Assembly (NCBI GenBank): GCA_963575745.1
Contig: CAUYUJ010014211.1
Location: 7,501 to 52,500 of the forward strand
Direction: 5' to 3'
Source of the DNA: Prorocentrum cordatum
Lineage: Eukaryota; Sar; Dinophyceae; Prorocentrales; Prorocentraceae
DNA length: 45,000 bases
The translations under genes were made by a program, and so were the position numbers. Below the pieces are notes generated by a model that saw nothing but the letters and a program-made list of their open reading frames with translations, made no database searches and was not told where the DNA came from. Each line of letters starts with the position of its first letter. The first letter of the stretch is position 1. This document shows, in pieces, positions 1-9,200 of the stretch.

Positions 1-186
1 GCCGTCGCCGTCGCTGCCGCCGTCGCCCTCGCCGTCGCCGTCGTCGTCGTCGTCGTAGTCGTCGTCTGTTTCGTCGTCGTCGTCTTCAACGTCGTCGTCG
101 ACGCCGTCGTTGCCGTCGCCGTCGCCGTCGACGTCGCCGTCGCAATCGCCGTCGCCGTCGTTGTCGCCTTCGCCTTCGCCGTCGCA

Positions 187-217
<31 letters not shown>

Positions 218-246
218 TCTTGTGCTTCGTCGCCGCCGCTGTCACC

Positions 247-297
<51 letters not shown>

Positions 298-540
298 TCC
301 GTCGTCGTCGTCGTTGTCGCCGTCGTCATTATCCTTATCGTCGTCTTTGCCGCCTTTGCCGTCTTTGTCGTCATCGTCGGCGTCGTCGTCGTCTTCGTCG
401 TCGTCGCAGTCGCTTTCGCCGTCGTCGTCGCCGTCTCAATCGCCGTCGCCGTCGCTGTCGCCTTCGCCTTCGCCGTCGCCGTCGTCGTCGTCGTCGGCGT
501 CGTCGTCGTCGTTGCCGTCGTCTGTGTCGTCGTCGTTTCA
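1..540. repeat. GTC/GCC trinucleotide microsatellite
   Basis: Almost every base belongs to imperfect GTC and GCC triplets, so all three plus-strand frames stay open and give poly-Ser/Pro, poly-Val/Ala or poly-Arg. These are translations of the repeat, not proteins. It replaces the place where the N-terminal half of the adjacent helicase, including Walker A, would be expected. Confidence 0.95.
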
Positions 541-554
541 CCCCCGCAGCCAAG

Positions 555-2270
555 TGCGCCAAGATGTGCAACGCACCGGGGGACGACGTCACCGCGGGGC
601 ATGCGAGCTGGTTCCGCAAGTTTCGTGCGGAAGTCGCTACCGAGGCAAAACTGATCTTGGCCGCGCACGAAGCGGGAACCGACCTCCGGGAGAAAAAGTT
701 CCCCATATGCATCCTCGACGAGGCAGGGCAAGCATCCGAGCCCATGGCCATCATGTCCCTGAACCACGCCGTCAGATGCGAGGCCAGGGCGATTCTCTTC
801 GGCGACGAGCGGCAGCTGTGCCCGACGGTCAACTCCCAGCAAGTATTGTAATGGGGGTGAGGTGTTTCCGTTCTCGCCAAGTACGTGGCAGCTATAGGAG
901 ACATCCCCGAGTGCAGCGTCACGCTGGAGGAGCTATCGGGTCCATCCGTTCCTGCTCGCGTGGCCCTCGCTCACGTTCTACGGGGGCAGACTGATCTCCA
1001 CCATCCTGGGCCCCTTGCTGCAGCGGCCATGCGCTGAAGGACTGGAGTGGCCATTCGCGCGACCGCTGTCCGACCAAGAATACGAGGTAGCGAAGAGCGA
1101 GGGCGGCAACTGCGAGCCTGACGACTCCCTGATCGACACCGCAGGCGGATTCAGGAGCAAGGCAGCGTGCGTGGCCCCGAAAGGGAGCAGCGGCACCGGC
1201 TACGACCGGCATCGCTTCATGCTCGCCCACATCTCCTCGCAAGAGGTTCAGTCCAAGTTCCAGGACGGCTGCGCGAACATCCGCGAGGCGCGCACAGTGG
1301 CTGCATTGGTGAGTGCCCTCGCACCAGGGGTAGGACGGACCAAGAGCACCAGCCTCATACTGTCGGCGTACAAGCTCCAGCTGACCCCCGTACTGGCTGG
1401 CAAAACGTGCACGCTCTACGACATCAGACGTTGCTCGCGAGCGGCGCAAGGGGCGGAACCGACCTGAATACGAACGGCCCCAGCTCCATGCGATAGCAAG
1501 GACGGGGCAGCTCCAGCTCCTCTCACGCCGCCAAGGGGCCCTCGGGAGGAGCATGGATCAATCGTGCCACGGCGGCAAACGGCCTGAGTGAGCACTTCAG
1601 CGGGATCGCAGAGCTCTTTCCAGAACTCCTGGAGAGCGAGGCGATCCGGGTCGCCTCGATCGACGCCGCCCAAGGGCAAGAAGCCCCCCTCGTCATCCTC
1701 ATGACCACTCGGGCCAACTCCATGCTAAATTGGGGCCGCGTCGACGACCAGCACCGCATCAACGTGGGGCTGACGCGTTCACGGTGCAACCTCAGCATGG
1801 CTGCCGACGCAAGGATGTTCCGCGCGGCCACAAACGCTGCGCTCCATCACCTGAGCACCTGGGCCCGGAAGCAGACCTCGCCTTCGAATTCCACATCAAT
1901 CGAGACGGGGGCCTGCGCCAAACCAAGGCCGACCCAGAGGTTTTCGTGGACGAAATACCCGAGTCGGCCAACCCTGATGAGAAGGTCAGGCTCGTGGCGG
2001 AGCCCGAACGCAGACGGAAGGATAAGGAAGTAATCAAAGCCCGGCAGGCGCAGCAGGCCGGCTTCTCGGCGCGCGCCGATCTACCGCTCCCTGCCGACCA
2101 CAGCTGGAAGGACCTGGAGGACGACGTCAACGTTGCAACGACGAAGCTACTGGGCTGCTAAGCACTCGGTCCGTGCCTGCTATGGTGCCTCGGGCTACAT
2201 CCGCACCAGCACGGCGTCGCGGACTAACCTACTGACCCCGGCCTTCAGGACAGGAAGGGATGGGGCATGA
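555..2270 (+). pseudogene. UPF1-like superfamily 1 helicase core, broken
   Basis: The motifs of an UPF1/SMN/ZNFX1-type RNA/DNA helicase occur in order. Motif II is DEAGQ at 717-731. Motif III is GDERQLCPTV from 801. A YRVHP block followed by WPSLTFYGG lies at about 937-990, like the QYRMHP..FY.G segment of UPF1. SLILSAYKLQL near 1350 and IDAAQGQE at about 1659-1682 match motifs IV and V, and INVGLTRSR near 1758 matches motif VI. Known members unwind nucleic acid with ATP. Here the Walker A half is missing. TAA at 849-851 and TGA at 858-860 interrupt otherwise collinear coding. The frame changes near 935, between 1467 and 1560, near 1850 and near 2148. The last piece is coding-like in a third frame and ends at TGA 2268-2270. 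The pieces almost abut, which leaves little room for introns. I read it as a pseudogene; assembly indels could explain the shifts but not the stops. Confidence 0.75.
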
Positions 2271-3679
2271 ACGGGCGCCTCTTCTGTTGCTCGGCGCTGG
2301 TAGGACTGGGCGCCGGCAACCTGGTCTACGCTGCAGTTTTCGCGACCATCACGCGGGCGATAGGACTCGGAGTCACGGACAAAGACATCGCACGCGCACT
2401 CGACCCCAACCTGATGCCGCCCAGAAGGAACCGGCCGAACATGCCGGCAGCGTGGCATATCAAGGAAACCTGTATCCCCAACGACGTCTCCAGGCGCAGA
2501 CCCAAATGCTGGCGCCCATCTACCTGCAGGCGCCAAAAGCACAACGAGCCACCCACAACGGCCGTGTTTCATGCCTTCTGTAACATGGGTCCGAAAGAAA
2601 GCCCATCCGCAGTTCTCGGCAGCCTACTGGGCAGCACCGGCGCGACCCTGGGTGCCATCCAGGCCAGGATCCTCCTCGCCCTGTCCCTGCTGATGCGGCG
2701 CGAACCACGCGCCTGTCTGTGCCCGTGCGGGGGCGCCGAGGGCATCGGGGGCGTGATCGAGGCCATCCTCGGCTTGTGCGAGCCGCGCCGCCCGCGCGAC
2801 CAGACCGCTCGTGACCAGTTGGGCGCGTTGTTCGGGCTCCAGTGGAAACGCTTCAAGCAGCTGCACTCGGCACTGGAGCTCCTGATCACGGCGGTGTCCC
2901 GCTCAGTCACGGTCGCCCACCACCACCCCCTGGCCAGGAGTGCGAACTGCCCCGCGACCTGGGAGGGCCTAGTGGCTGAGAAATTCCCGCTTCAGGCCAC
3001 CCTCGAGGTCATCGAGGGCACCGTGTCCACCGCCGACCTGTCAGCCTTGGCGGTCCACGAGTGCGCCGTATGTGCGCTCTACGTCGACGTGATCGGATCC
3101 GGCATCGGCCTCGCCGACGACCCGACTAAACAGGCAAGCGGCGTCACCTGGATAGGTGGGGGATACTCATACACGCGCCTGCACCTGGACGCGCCCGCCC
3201 CGCTCGGGCCACGCCCTGGAGTGACGCTAAGGCCCCCATGGTTAGACAGCCGAGACATCAGGTGGAGGAAGGAACAGTGCAAGGCTGACTTCTGCTGCCA
3301 TGGGTGCCTGCGCGGCCCCTTCAAGCACGATCGAGGCGCCTACGTCAGCAGGCGAATTCGCCAAACCATTAACGTCAACAGGCTGACGGAGTACTACCCG
3401 GAGAAGGACCTGACCTGGCTTTGCATATGCTGCTGGACCACGAAGGCAATGGCCGAACGGCAACCAATTCCAGACGACGTGGACTTCAAGAGGTGGATCA
3501 ACGACCGCCCCGACGACATGCCTGTCCGAGCGACGCGCGCCATTCCAGGGCTGTGTCCGACGTCCGCACCCACGGCCCTAACGCCCCTGGACCAGCTACT
3601 GGTCCCACTTGAAGGCGACCTGAACCCCTCAATGTGGGAGCCACCCTCCCAGCCAGCAGCACGAACGACGACCGCCTGA
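2267..3679 (+). CDS. Hypothetical cysteine-rich protein, 470 aa
   Basis: I do not recognise this protein. The ATG at 2267 overlaps the TGA that closes the helicase tail (ATGA). The N-terminus is mildly hydrophobic. The C-terminal third has clustered cysteines: ECAVCALYVDV near residue 268, CKADFCCHGC near 340 and WLCICCW near 385. The spacing suggests one or two zinc-binding folds. Residue composition is balanced, unlike the arginine-rich shadows around it, which supports real coding. The frame passes to the next block near 3690, where a pyrimidine-rich stretch ending in CAG precedes GGAGAATG. That could be a splice acceptor, or the shift could be one more indel. By position it belongs with the helicase remnant upstream. 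A role in nucleic-acid binding is only a guess. Confidence 0.5.
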   Translation: MNGRLFCCSALVGLGAGNLVYAAVFATITRAIGLGVTDKDIARALDPNLMPPRRNRPNMPAAWHIKETCIPNDVSRRRPKCWRPSTCRRQKHNEPPTTAVFHAFCNMGPKESPSAVLGSLLGSTGATLGAIQARILLALSLLMRREPRACLCPCGGAEGIGGVIEAILGLCEPRRPRDQTARDQLGALFGLQWKRFKQLHSALELLITAVSRSVTVAHHHPLARSANCPATWEGLVAEKFPLQATLEVIEGTVSTADLSALAVHECAVCALYVDVIGSGIGLADDPTKQASGVTWIGGGYSYTRLHLDAPAPLGPRPGVTLRPPWLDSRDIRWRKEQCKADFCCHGCLRGPFKHDRGAYVSRRIRQTINVNRLTEYYPEKDLTWLCICCWTTKAMAERQPIPDDVDFKRWINDRPDDMPVRATRAIPGLCPTSAPTALTPLDQLLVPLEGDLNPSMWEPPSQPAARTTTA

Positions 3680-4791
3680 TCTCCCATTTCTACAGGGAGA
3701 ATGTCGGCATCTGGCGATGTGATGGCTGCCTTTCTGGCACAGAGGCACGCGAGTGGGGGCCAGGGCAGGCCTGCCCTGGCATGTATGGGCACGCCGCGGA
3801 TCCAGGACTCCGCGACGGCTTCAACCTGGTCCACGGGCTGCCACCCGTACAGCTGATGAGGGAGATGTTCCTGGCCAAGCGGTGGCATGCGGTCTGGTGC
3901 CGCAAGGAATGCCTGATCCACCAATGGGACATGGCCCCGTCAGCAGTGAGCCGGGTACTCGACAGATACGGCCCCGACGTATGCCCAAGAGCAGGAGCCA
4001 GACCCCTCCCCGCACTACCGAGCATCCCCGCCTCATCGTCAGAAGGCGCAGCGCGCCCCAACCAAGAGGAGGTGCTGCGACGCGCGGCCGCCTGGGACGA
4101 GGCAGAGCGCAGCTACTGCGACCGCCTCCCCACTGCACTGCCACCCCTCGTTCGGGATCCCGACGCCGGGGCTTCCGCCCAGCCACTCACAGGAAGCGCG
4201 ACCGCCAGCGGGGCCCAGCAGCACACCGCCCCCCGAGCGGGCGCGCGTCCCGAGCAGACACCCAGCCCGGCCCAGTCAACAAGACCCACCATGGAAAGGC
4301 GCCTGACACCCTGCCCGACACCCATCCCGCCCACTCACGGTGGCGATTCGCCCCTTCCCCATTCACTCCCGCCCGCTCCGCGTGGCGACGAGCCGACCCC
4401 AGGCCAGCCAGCCACAAGGCCCACAGCTACCAAGTCCGTCGGGGCGCCACCAGCCGTCGGCGCGACACCTGAACCCCCCGGAAGTTGCGCGGAACACGGC
4501 AGCCGTGAAAGGCAGCAGGTGCAGCAAGGGCGAGTCCTGGACACGCCCATCGTGGGCCCCCTGTGCCCGACTGCAACGGACAACCTGGGCATCCAGTGCG
4601 GCGACTACGTGGTCATCAGGAGTGATACCCTCCCCCGCGCCAGGTGGTTCAGCACTGCGGACTGCACCGAGCCCCTATCGACGCACCCCCTGGATGGAGA
4701 AGTATTCGGACCCGTCCTCAGTGTCTTGGCCCGCGAACAGGACGGGCGGACCCAACTCGTGCAGATCGGCGGCGAGTGGCTGGAAGTATGA
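3634..4791 (+). CDS. Hypothetical protein: zinc-ribbon-like N-terminus, Pro/Thr-rich linker, small C-terminal domain
   Basis: I do not recognise this protein. The convincing part begins near 3680 (DDRLISHFYRENVGIW). It has WRCDGCL and VWCRKECL about 60 residues apart, which resembles the W-x-C-x2-C pattern in the preceding protein and suggests a repeated zinc-binding domain. Residues about 130-310 are proline, threonine and alanine-rich and probably disordered. The last 70 residues are compact again, with GDYVVIRSDTLPRARWF and ending GGEWLEV, and could form a small beta domain. Coding-like sequence continues in the same frame past the TGA at 4789-4791 (DRALRVNVLRGDAALRAAAF) to about 4970. The true C-terminus may therefore lie downstream, with the TGA a disabling mutation. 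The start of this open frame overlaps the previous one by 46 bases and is probably not a translation start. Confidence 0.45.
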   Translation: MGATLPASSTNDDRLISHFYRENVGIWRCDGCLSGTEAREWGPGQACPGMYGHAADPGLRDGFNLVHGLPPVQLMREMFLAKRWHAVWCRKECLIHQWDMAPSAVSRVLDRYGPDVCPRAGARPLPALPSIPASSSEGAARPNQEEVLRRAAAWDEAERSYCDRLPTALPPLVRDPDAGASAQPLTGSATASGAQQHTAPRAGARPEQTPSPAQSTRPTMERRLTPCPTPIPPTHGGDSPLPHSLPPAPRGDEPTPGQPATRPTATKSVGAPPAVGATPEPPGSCAEHGSRERQQVQQGRVLDTPIVGPLCPTATDNLGIQCGDYVVIRSDTLPRARWFSTADCTEPLSTHPLDGEVFGPVLSVLAREQDGRTQLVQIGGEWLEV

Positions 4792-5175
4792 GGCGTCGGT
4801 GACAGGGCGCTACGCGTAAACGTCCTCCGCGGAGACGCAGCGCTCCGGGCAGCAGCCTTTCTGGACAATGCCCACGGCAAGGTGCTCGGAACGCAGGCAC
4901 CAGCGCTCCGCGACAGTCCCATGCTCGGCATCGACACCGGGGAGATAAAGCGACGTCCTCAGGGGGAATGCAGGACGGACCCAAGCTCGAGCCCTACTCG
5001 CCGCAGGCAGACACGCGGGATCCCACCATCGGACCTGCACCCCTCATGCCCCCTAAGGAGGAGGACCCCGACTGGACCAATGACGACCAGGCACAAGAGC
5101 AGAAGCTACGCCTCGCCGAGGCCCAAAGCGCAGTCCATCCGGTCTCCTCATCCTCAGACTCGGACACAGTCGAAG
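4792..5175 (+). pseudogene. Coding-like tail of the cysteine-rich gene, out of frame
   Basis: From 4801 to about 4970 the frame of the previous gene stays coding-like after its TGA. From 4968 another frame takes over, with an acidic, serine-rich sequence (PPKEEDPDWTNDDQ, then SSSSDSDTVEEH) to about 5175. Base composition and residue balance change abruptly at the hairpin at 5176. No start or stop can be fixed. I read it as the decayed C-terminus of the 3634-4791 gene. Confidence 0.4.
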
Positions 5176-5228
5176 AGCACCAAGCCAAGACGTGTCCTCG
5201 GAACGAGGACACGTCTTGGCTTGGTGCT
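5176..5228. repeat. 25-bp perfect inverted repeat with 3-nt loop
   Basis: The left arm is 5176-5200 and the right arm is 5204-5228. Each is the exact reverse complement of the other, with GAA between. The arm core is CCAAGCCAAGACGTGTCC. It separates coding-like sequence on the left from GAT/GAG low-complexity sequence on the right. No known element end or terminator was recognised. Confidence 0.9.
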
Positions 5229-5430
5229 GCTGCTGCTGATGATGAGGACGAGGAAGGGTCGGCGGAGGAGGGTGTGGGGGTGGACGGGGAGAGGGGGCAG
5301 GATGAGGATGGAAATGCTGAGGTCGAGGTGGGGAAAGATGTTCAGGACGAGGGGGAGGGGGGACGCATGAGCAGGCTCGGGGGGATATGGCATTGCGACG
5401 ACAACGATGATGATGATGCTGATGATGATG
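5229..5430. repeat. Purine-rich GAG/GAT low-complexity tract
   Basis: Imperfect GAG, GAT and GGG triplets translate as acidic low complexity. Its right end (about 5406-5430) is a GAT run with one GCT triplet and is the left half of the array into which the retroelement at 5431-15457 inserted. The other half continues at 15458. Confidence 0.8.
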
Positions 5431-5587
5431 ATTCTCCCGCTCGCGCGCAAGCGAGCTGTCTCCGTGCGGGGCCGCGGCGCCGCGCGCGCGGAACGGCCCA
5501 AAATGGGCAGGCCCGCCCCGCGCGCCCGAGCCGGGGCGCCGCCTCAGGCGGTGGAGTCCGCCTGGTCGCCGTAAACGGCGATGCAGC
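5431..5587 (-). repeat. Split direct repeat, outer copy (B2)
   Basis: 157 bp identical to 5681-5837. It begins ATTCTCCCGC on the plus strand and ends GGCGATGCAGC. It is very GC-rich and contains a short hairpin, TCGCCG-TAAA-CGGCGA, near its inner end. It forms the 3' terminus of the minus-strand element. Confidence 0.9.
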
Positions 5588-5621
5588 GCCACATCAGCCA
5601 AGATGAGGGAGAGGAGGGAGG

Positions 5622-5680
5622 GGGGCTGAGAAGCTGCAGAGACAGCAAGAGCGCGGGTCGCAAGGAGAATAGAGAGGAGC
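5622..5680 (-). repeat. Split direct repeat, internal copy of the 5' end (A2)
   Basis: 59 bp identical to 15399-15457, ending AATAGAGAGGAGC directly against the ATTCTCCC start of the B1 copy. This join is the presumed circle junction. 5588-5621 between it and B2 is unique in the window. Confidence 0.9.
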
Positions 5681-5837
5681 ATTCTCCCGCTCGCGCGCAA
5701 GCGAGCTGTCTCCGTGCGGGGCCGCGGCGCCGCGCGCGCGGAACGGCCCAAAATGGGCAGGCCCGCCCCGCGCGCCCGAGCCGGGGCGCCGCCTCAGGCG
5801 GTGGAGTCCGCCTGGTCGCCGTAAACGGCGATGCAGC
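5681..5837 (-). repeat. Split direct repeat, inner copy (B1)
   Basis: Identical over all 157 bp to 5431-5587, at an offset of 250 bp. On the minus strand it follows the coding region and a roughly 366-bp untranslated stretch (5838-6203) in which I see no gene. Confidence 0.9.
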
Positions 5838-6203
5838 CATACCCATGCTCAAAGCCCTTGCGCAGTGACAAGGTTTCGGCGGGCGGCCGATAGACGGGTG
5901 GTCCATACAGCAGGGCCGACCCCTAGAAGGGAAGCGACAAGGACGTCGCGGGCGGGCAGCGACAGAGGTCGCAACTGACAGTACGACAGGCGACCTGAGC
6001 ACAAAGGGGGCTCAGGGAGAGCGGACAGCTCGTAGGGGGGCGAGAAGGCCGTTTAGACGATCAGCACGCCAATAGCCGAAAGCAAATAGTTTCACCGAGT
6101 ACGGAAGCCGCAACGCGCGCAGGGCGGGAGCGGATCGGTGAAGTCCAAATGCTTACCCCCCTGCTCTGGCCGACGCAGCGTCGTCGGCTGAACAATCTGG
6201 CCG

Positions 6204-9200
6204 CTACTTAAGCCAGTGTCGTGAAACGTGGCTCCCCTGCTGAAGCGCCAGAAGGATGCACTCGAGGACCAGATTCAGGGTCGTCTGGGGAGCCTCGGCG
6301 CACGCTCCCATGACGTCCCCTGCGGCCACCTTGGCGAAGCTTGCGCCTTGCCGAAGCGCCAAAATGAGGCGCTCGAGGGCCCGATTCAGGGTCGTCTGGG
6401 GAGCCTCGGCGCACGCTCCCATGACGTCCCCTGCGGCCACTTCGGCGGAGCTTGCGCCCTGCTCGAGCGCCATAAGGAGGCACTCGAGGGCCCGATGCAG
6501 GGTCCTCTGGGGAGCCTCGGCGCAAGCTCCCCTGACGTCATCTGCGGCCACCTCGGCGGAGCCTGCGCCCTCATCGAGACTGGCCAACCCCAGGGGCGGC
6601 AGGATGCTCGGGGAGAGAGCAGCGGGCGGCTGCGTCGAGGCGCCACTGCCCCGCCTGTTCCCCCAAGCCGCTACTAGGGCGGAGGCAGGAACCAGAGCGC
6701 AGGTCTGGACGCGTTGAGGGGGCCCAGGGGCCCTGGCCAAGATGGCCTCGACGGTCGGCGCCTGCAGGCCCAGGCGCGCCGCTTCGTCGGCGGACAGGTG
6801 AGGGAAGTTCAGACGCGGAACGCGGGAATCCGAGATAGGGGACAGTGGGGCCGCACTCCCCTGAGTCAGAGTGGGCAAGGGCTGCTCGACGGCCTCGGAA
6901 GCCGTGCGCCGCGCTGCGAAGGCTGCAGCCGCGGCGCTCCCGGGGTCGCCGCTGTGGGTGCCGCTGGGATGCAGCTCGCGCCCCGAGCCCCGGCCAGGCG
7001 CGAGGCCGCTCGAAGACCCCCGTTCCTCGGCGGCACGCCCTCCGCCCTGCGGGGCCGCAGCAGCATCGCTGGAGGAACGCGTGCCCACCGAGGACGGGGG
7101 GGCCTGAGCAGCGGGGCCCGCGCGGTAGCTGCCTGCGTGGGCGCCGCCCGAGCTCGCACCCTGGCGGGGCGCGGCCTGCCGAGGCGCCGTAGCTGGGCTC
7201 GGGCGCCGCTTCGGAGCGACCCGAGGGGCGCGCGCCTCGCGACGCCGAGGCGACGTCACCTGTCGCGAGGGCGCGCGGGGGGAGCCGCGGGCGTCCCTGG
7301 AGCGCGACGCCTCTCGCCTGTCTGAAGGGCGAGGGGGCGGAGGCGGCGGCGGGAGCAAGGGCCGCGGAGGCTCGGAGCCTACGCGCGGACCGCGGCCCCG
7401 AGAGCGGCTGCGAGCCGAGGCGCGAGCGGCGGGCGGGGAGCCCCCCGAGCGGCGAGGAGGGTGCCCCCTGTTACCGCGCTGCTGCCTGCCCCCGTGGCTG
7501 CGGGGAGAACCCCTCCTGCTGCCGGAGCGCTCATGAGAGCGGGAGCGCTCGTCGCGGGGTCCTCGTTCAGCCGAGCCACCAGGGAAAACCGTCTGCAGGC
7601 GGCGGAGGACCTCGGGGTTCATGCCCGCCACGACGCGCTCAAGGTCCATCGAAGAGTCCGCGAGGGCGCTCAGAGAGGCGAGCGCGCCCTCTTGCAGAAG
7701 GGCGTCGTCGGAGTCGAACGCCTCGTCCTCGTCGCACGCGGGCTCCGCTCTCGAACGGCTGCGAACGCTCGCGGGCGGTGACCCGTCGGGCGAGCGCGGG
7801 GGGCACCTCGGGGCTCTGGCGTGGGGGCCCTCCGGTGCCACTCCCGCGGGCGGTTCCGACGGCTCCTCGGGCGAGAGCGGGCCGTCGACGGGAGGCGAAG
7901 AGCCGCCCCCCGAGGGAGAGGTGTGGTCCCTCCCGTACGGGTTTGGAGACCGCGTACGGCCGCGGGCAGCGCTGGGGCTCCGCTGTGGGGAGCCCACTCC
8001 CGCGGCGGAGCTGGGGCGTGCCACGCCTGCCCAGCGGCGCGCATTGGCTGTGCGACGCGCCCTGCGGCCAGGCGCCGTGGCGGCTCCCCCCTCAGGGGCG
8101 GGGAGCGCCGCCATCGAAGCCCGCCGTTGCCTGGCGGCGCGCCTGGTGCGCGCGGCGCCCGTGCGCGAGGCGGAGTGCGGCGCGTGACCACCGCGGTTGG
8201 GCTGGTCCTCGACCGCCTCATCCCGCGGGCCCGGGCGGGCGCGGACTGCGCGCCGCTCACGGAGGCTGAAGCGGGACGCAGGGTCGTCGGCGGGCCGCGC
8301 CAGGGCGCGCGGATCCTCGGCCTCCACCTCGGCCAAGGAGCGGCCAGTAGACGACGCGGGTGCGTCCCCACCGCGAGCGGCGCGCTCCTCGTTGGCGAGG
8401 CCCGTCTTGACCTCAGCGTTGTGCAGGACGGCACGCGTGTTCTGCGGGAGGGGCCCCTCGGCGGGCGCCCTGGCCAACGGCCTCGGCCCAAGCGGAAGCC
8501 TGGACGGCTGGCTCGCCTGCGGAGGCGCGAGCACGGCGGACGCCGACTGATGCGCCGCCGCCTTCAGCAGCAGGGACTTCGCGTCGCACAAGTCCTTCCA
8601 CCGCTGGACGCGGGCGACCGCTTCGGCAGCTGTCAACCCCGCGGGTGCCTTGTCGGGACGGCACGGGACCGAGAGGCGCCGGAACGAGCCCTCGATCGCG
8701 TCCCTGTGGGCGCCCTCCGCGACCCCGAGCACTTGGCGGGCTCGGCCCAGGCGGGCGGCGCGCTGGAAGGCGTGAGGTGTCGCGGCCTCGCGGCCCGTCG
8801 GGAAGTCGCGCCCAACTGTGCGAGCTTGGCCACCCCCGACGGCAGGCTGGGGGGCCGACCGCGTCTTGGGACGCGCGTCGGGGGCCGACGAGAGCGCGGG
8901 GGGAGCAACAAGGCGGGCTGCCCCCTCCGCGCAGCTGCCGGGACCCTCGTCGCGCGGCTGGAACAGCGCGTTCCGCGGCCCCACACGGGGGCCGAGCGCC
9001 TCAGCGGGCGCCCCGTCAGCGCTGCAGGCGCCAGGGGCTCCGGCAGTTGGCCCCTCGGCGTCGTCTGCAGCGGCGGTCAGCCCCACGCCCGCCGCGAGGG
9101 GGGAACAGGCCGCCCCATTGTGGCCCACGGGGCTGTCGAGGAGCCCTCGAGACAGCAGCAACGCGACAAGGCGTCCCCACAGACATGTGGGATAAGGTGC

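Noticed and set aside
110-994. 294-codon serine/proline-rich frame
   Set aside because: Its first two thirds translate the GTC microsatellite and the rest is an arginine-rich shadow of the helicase frame.
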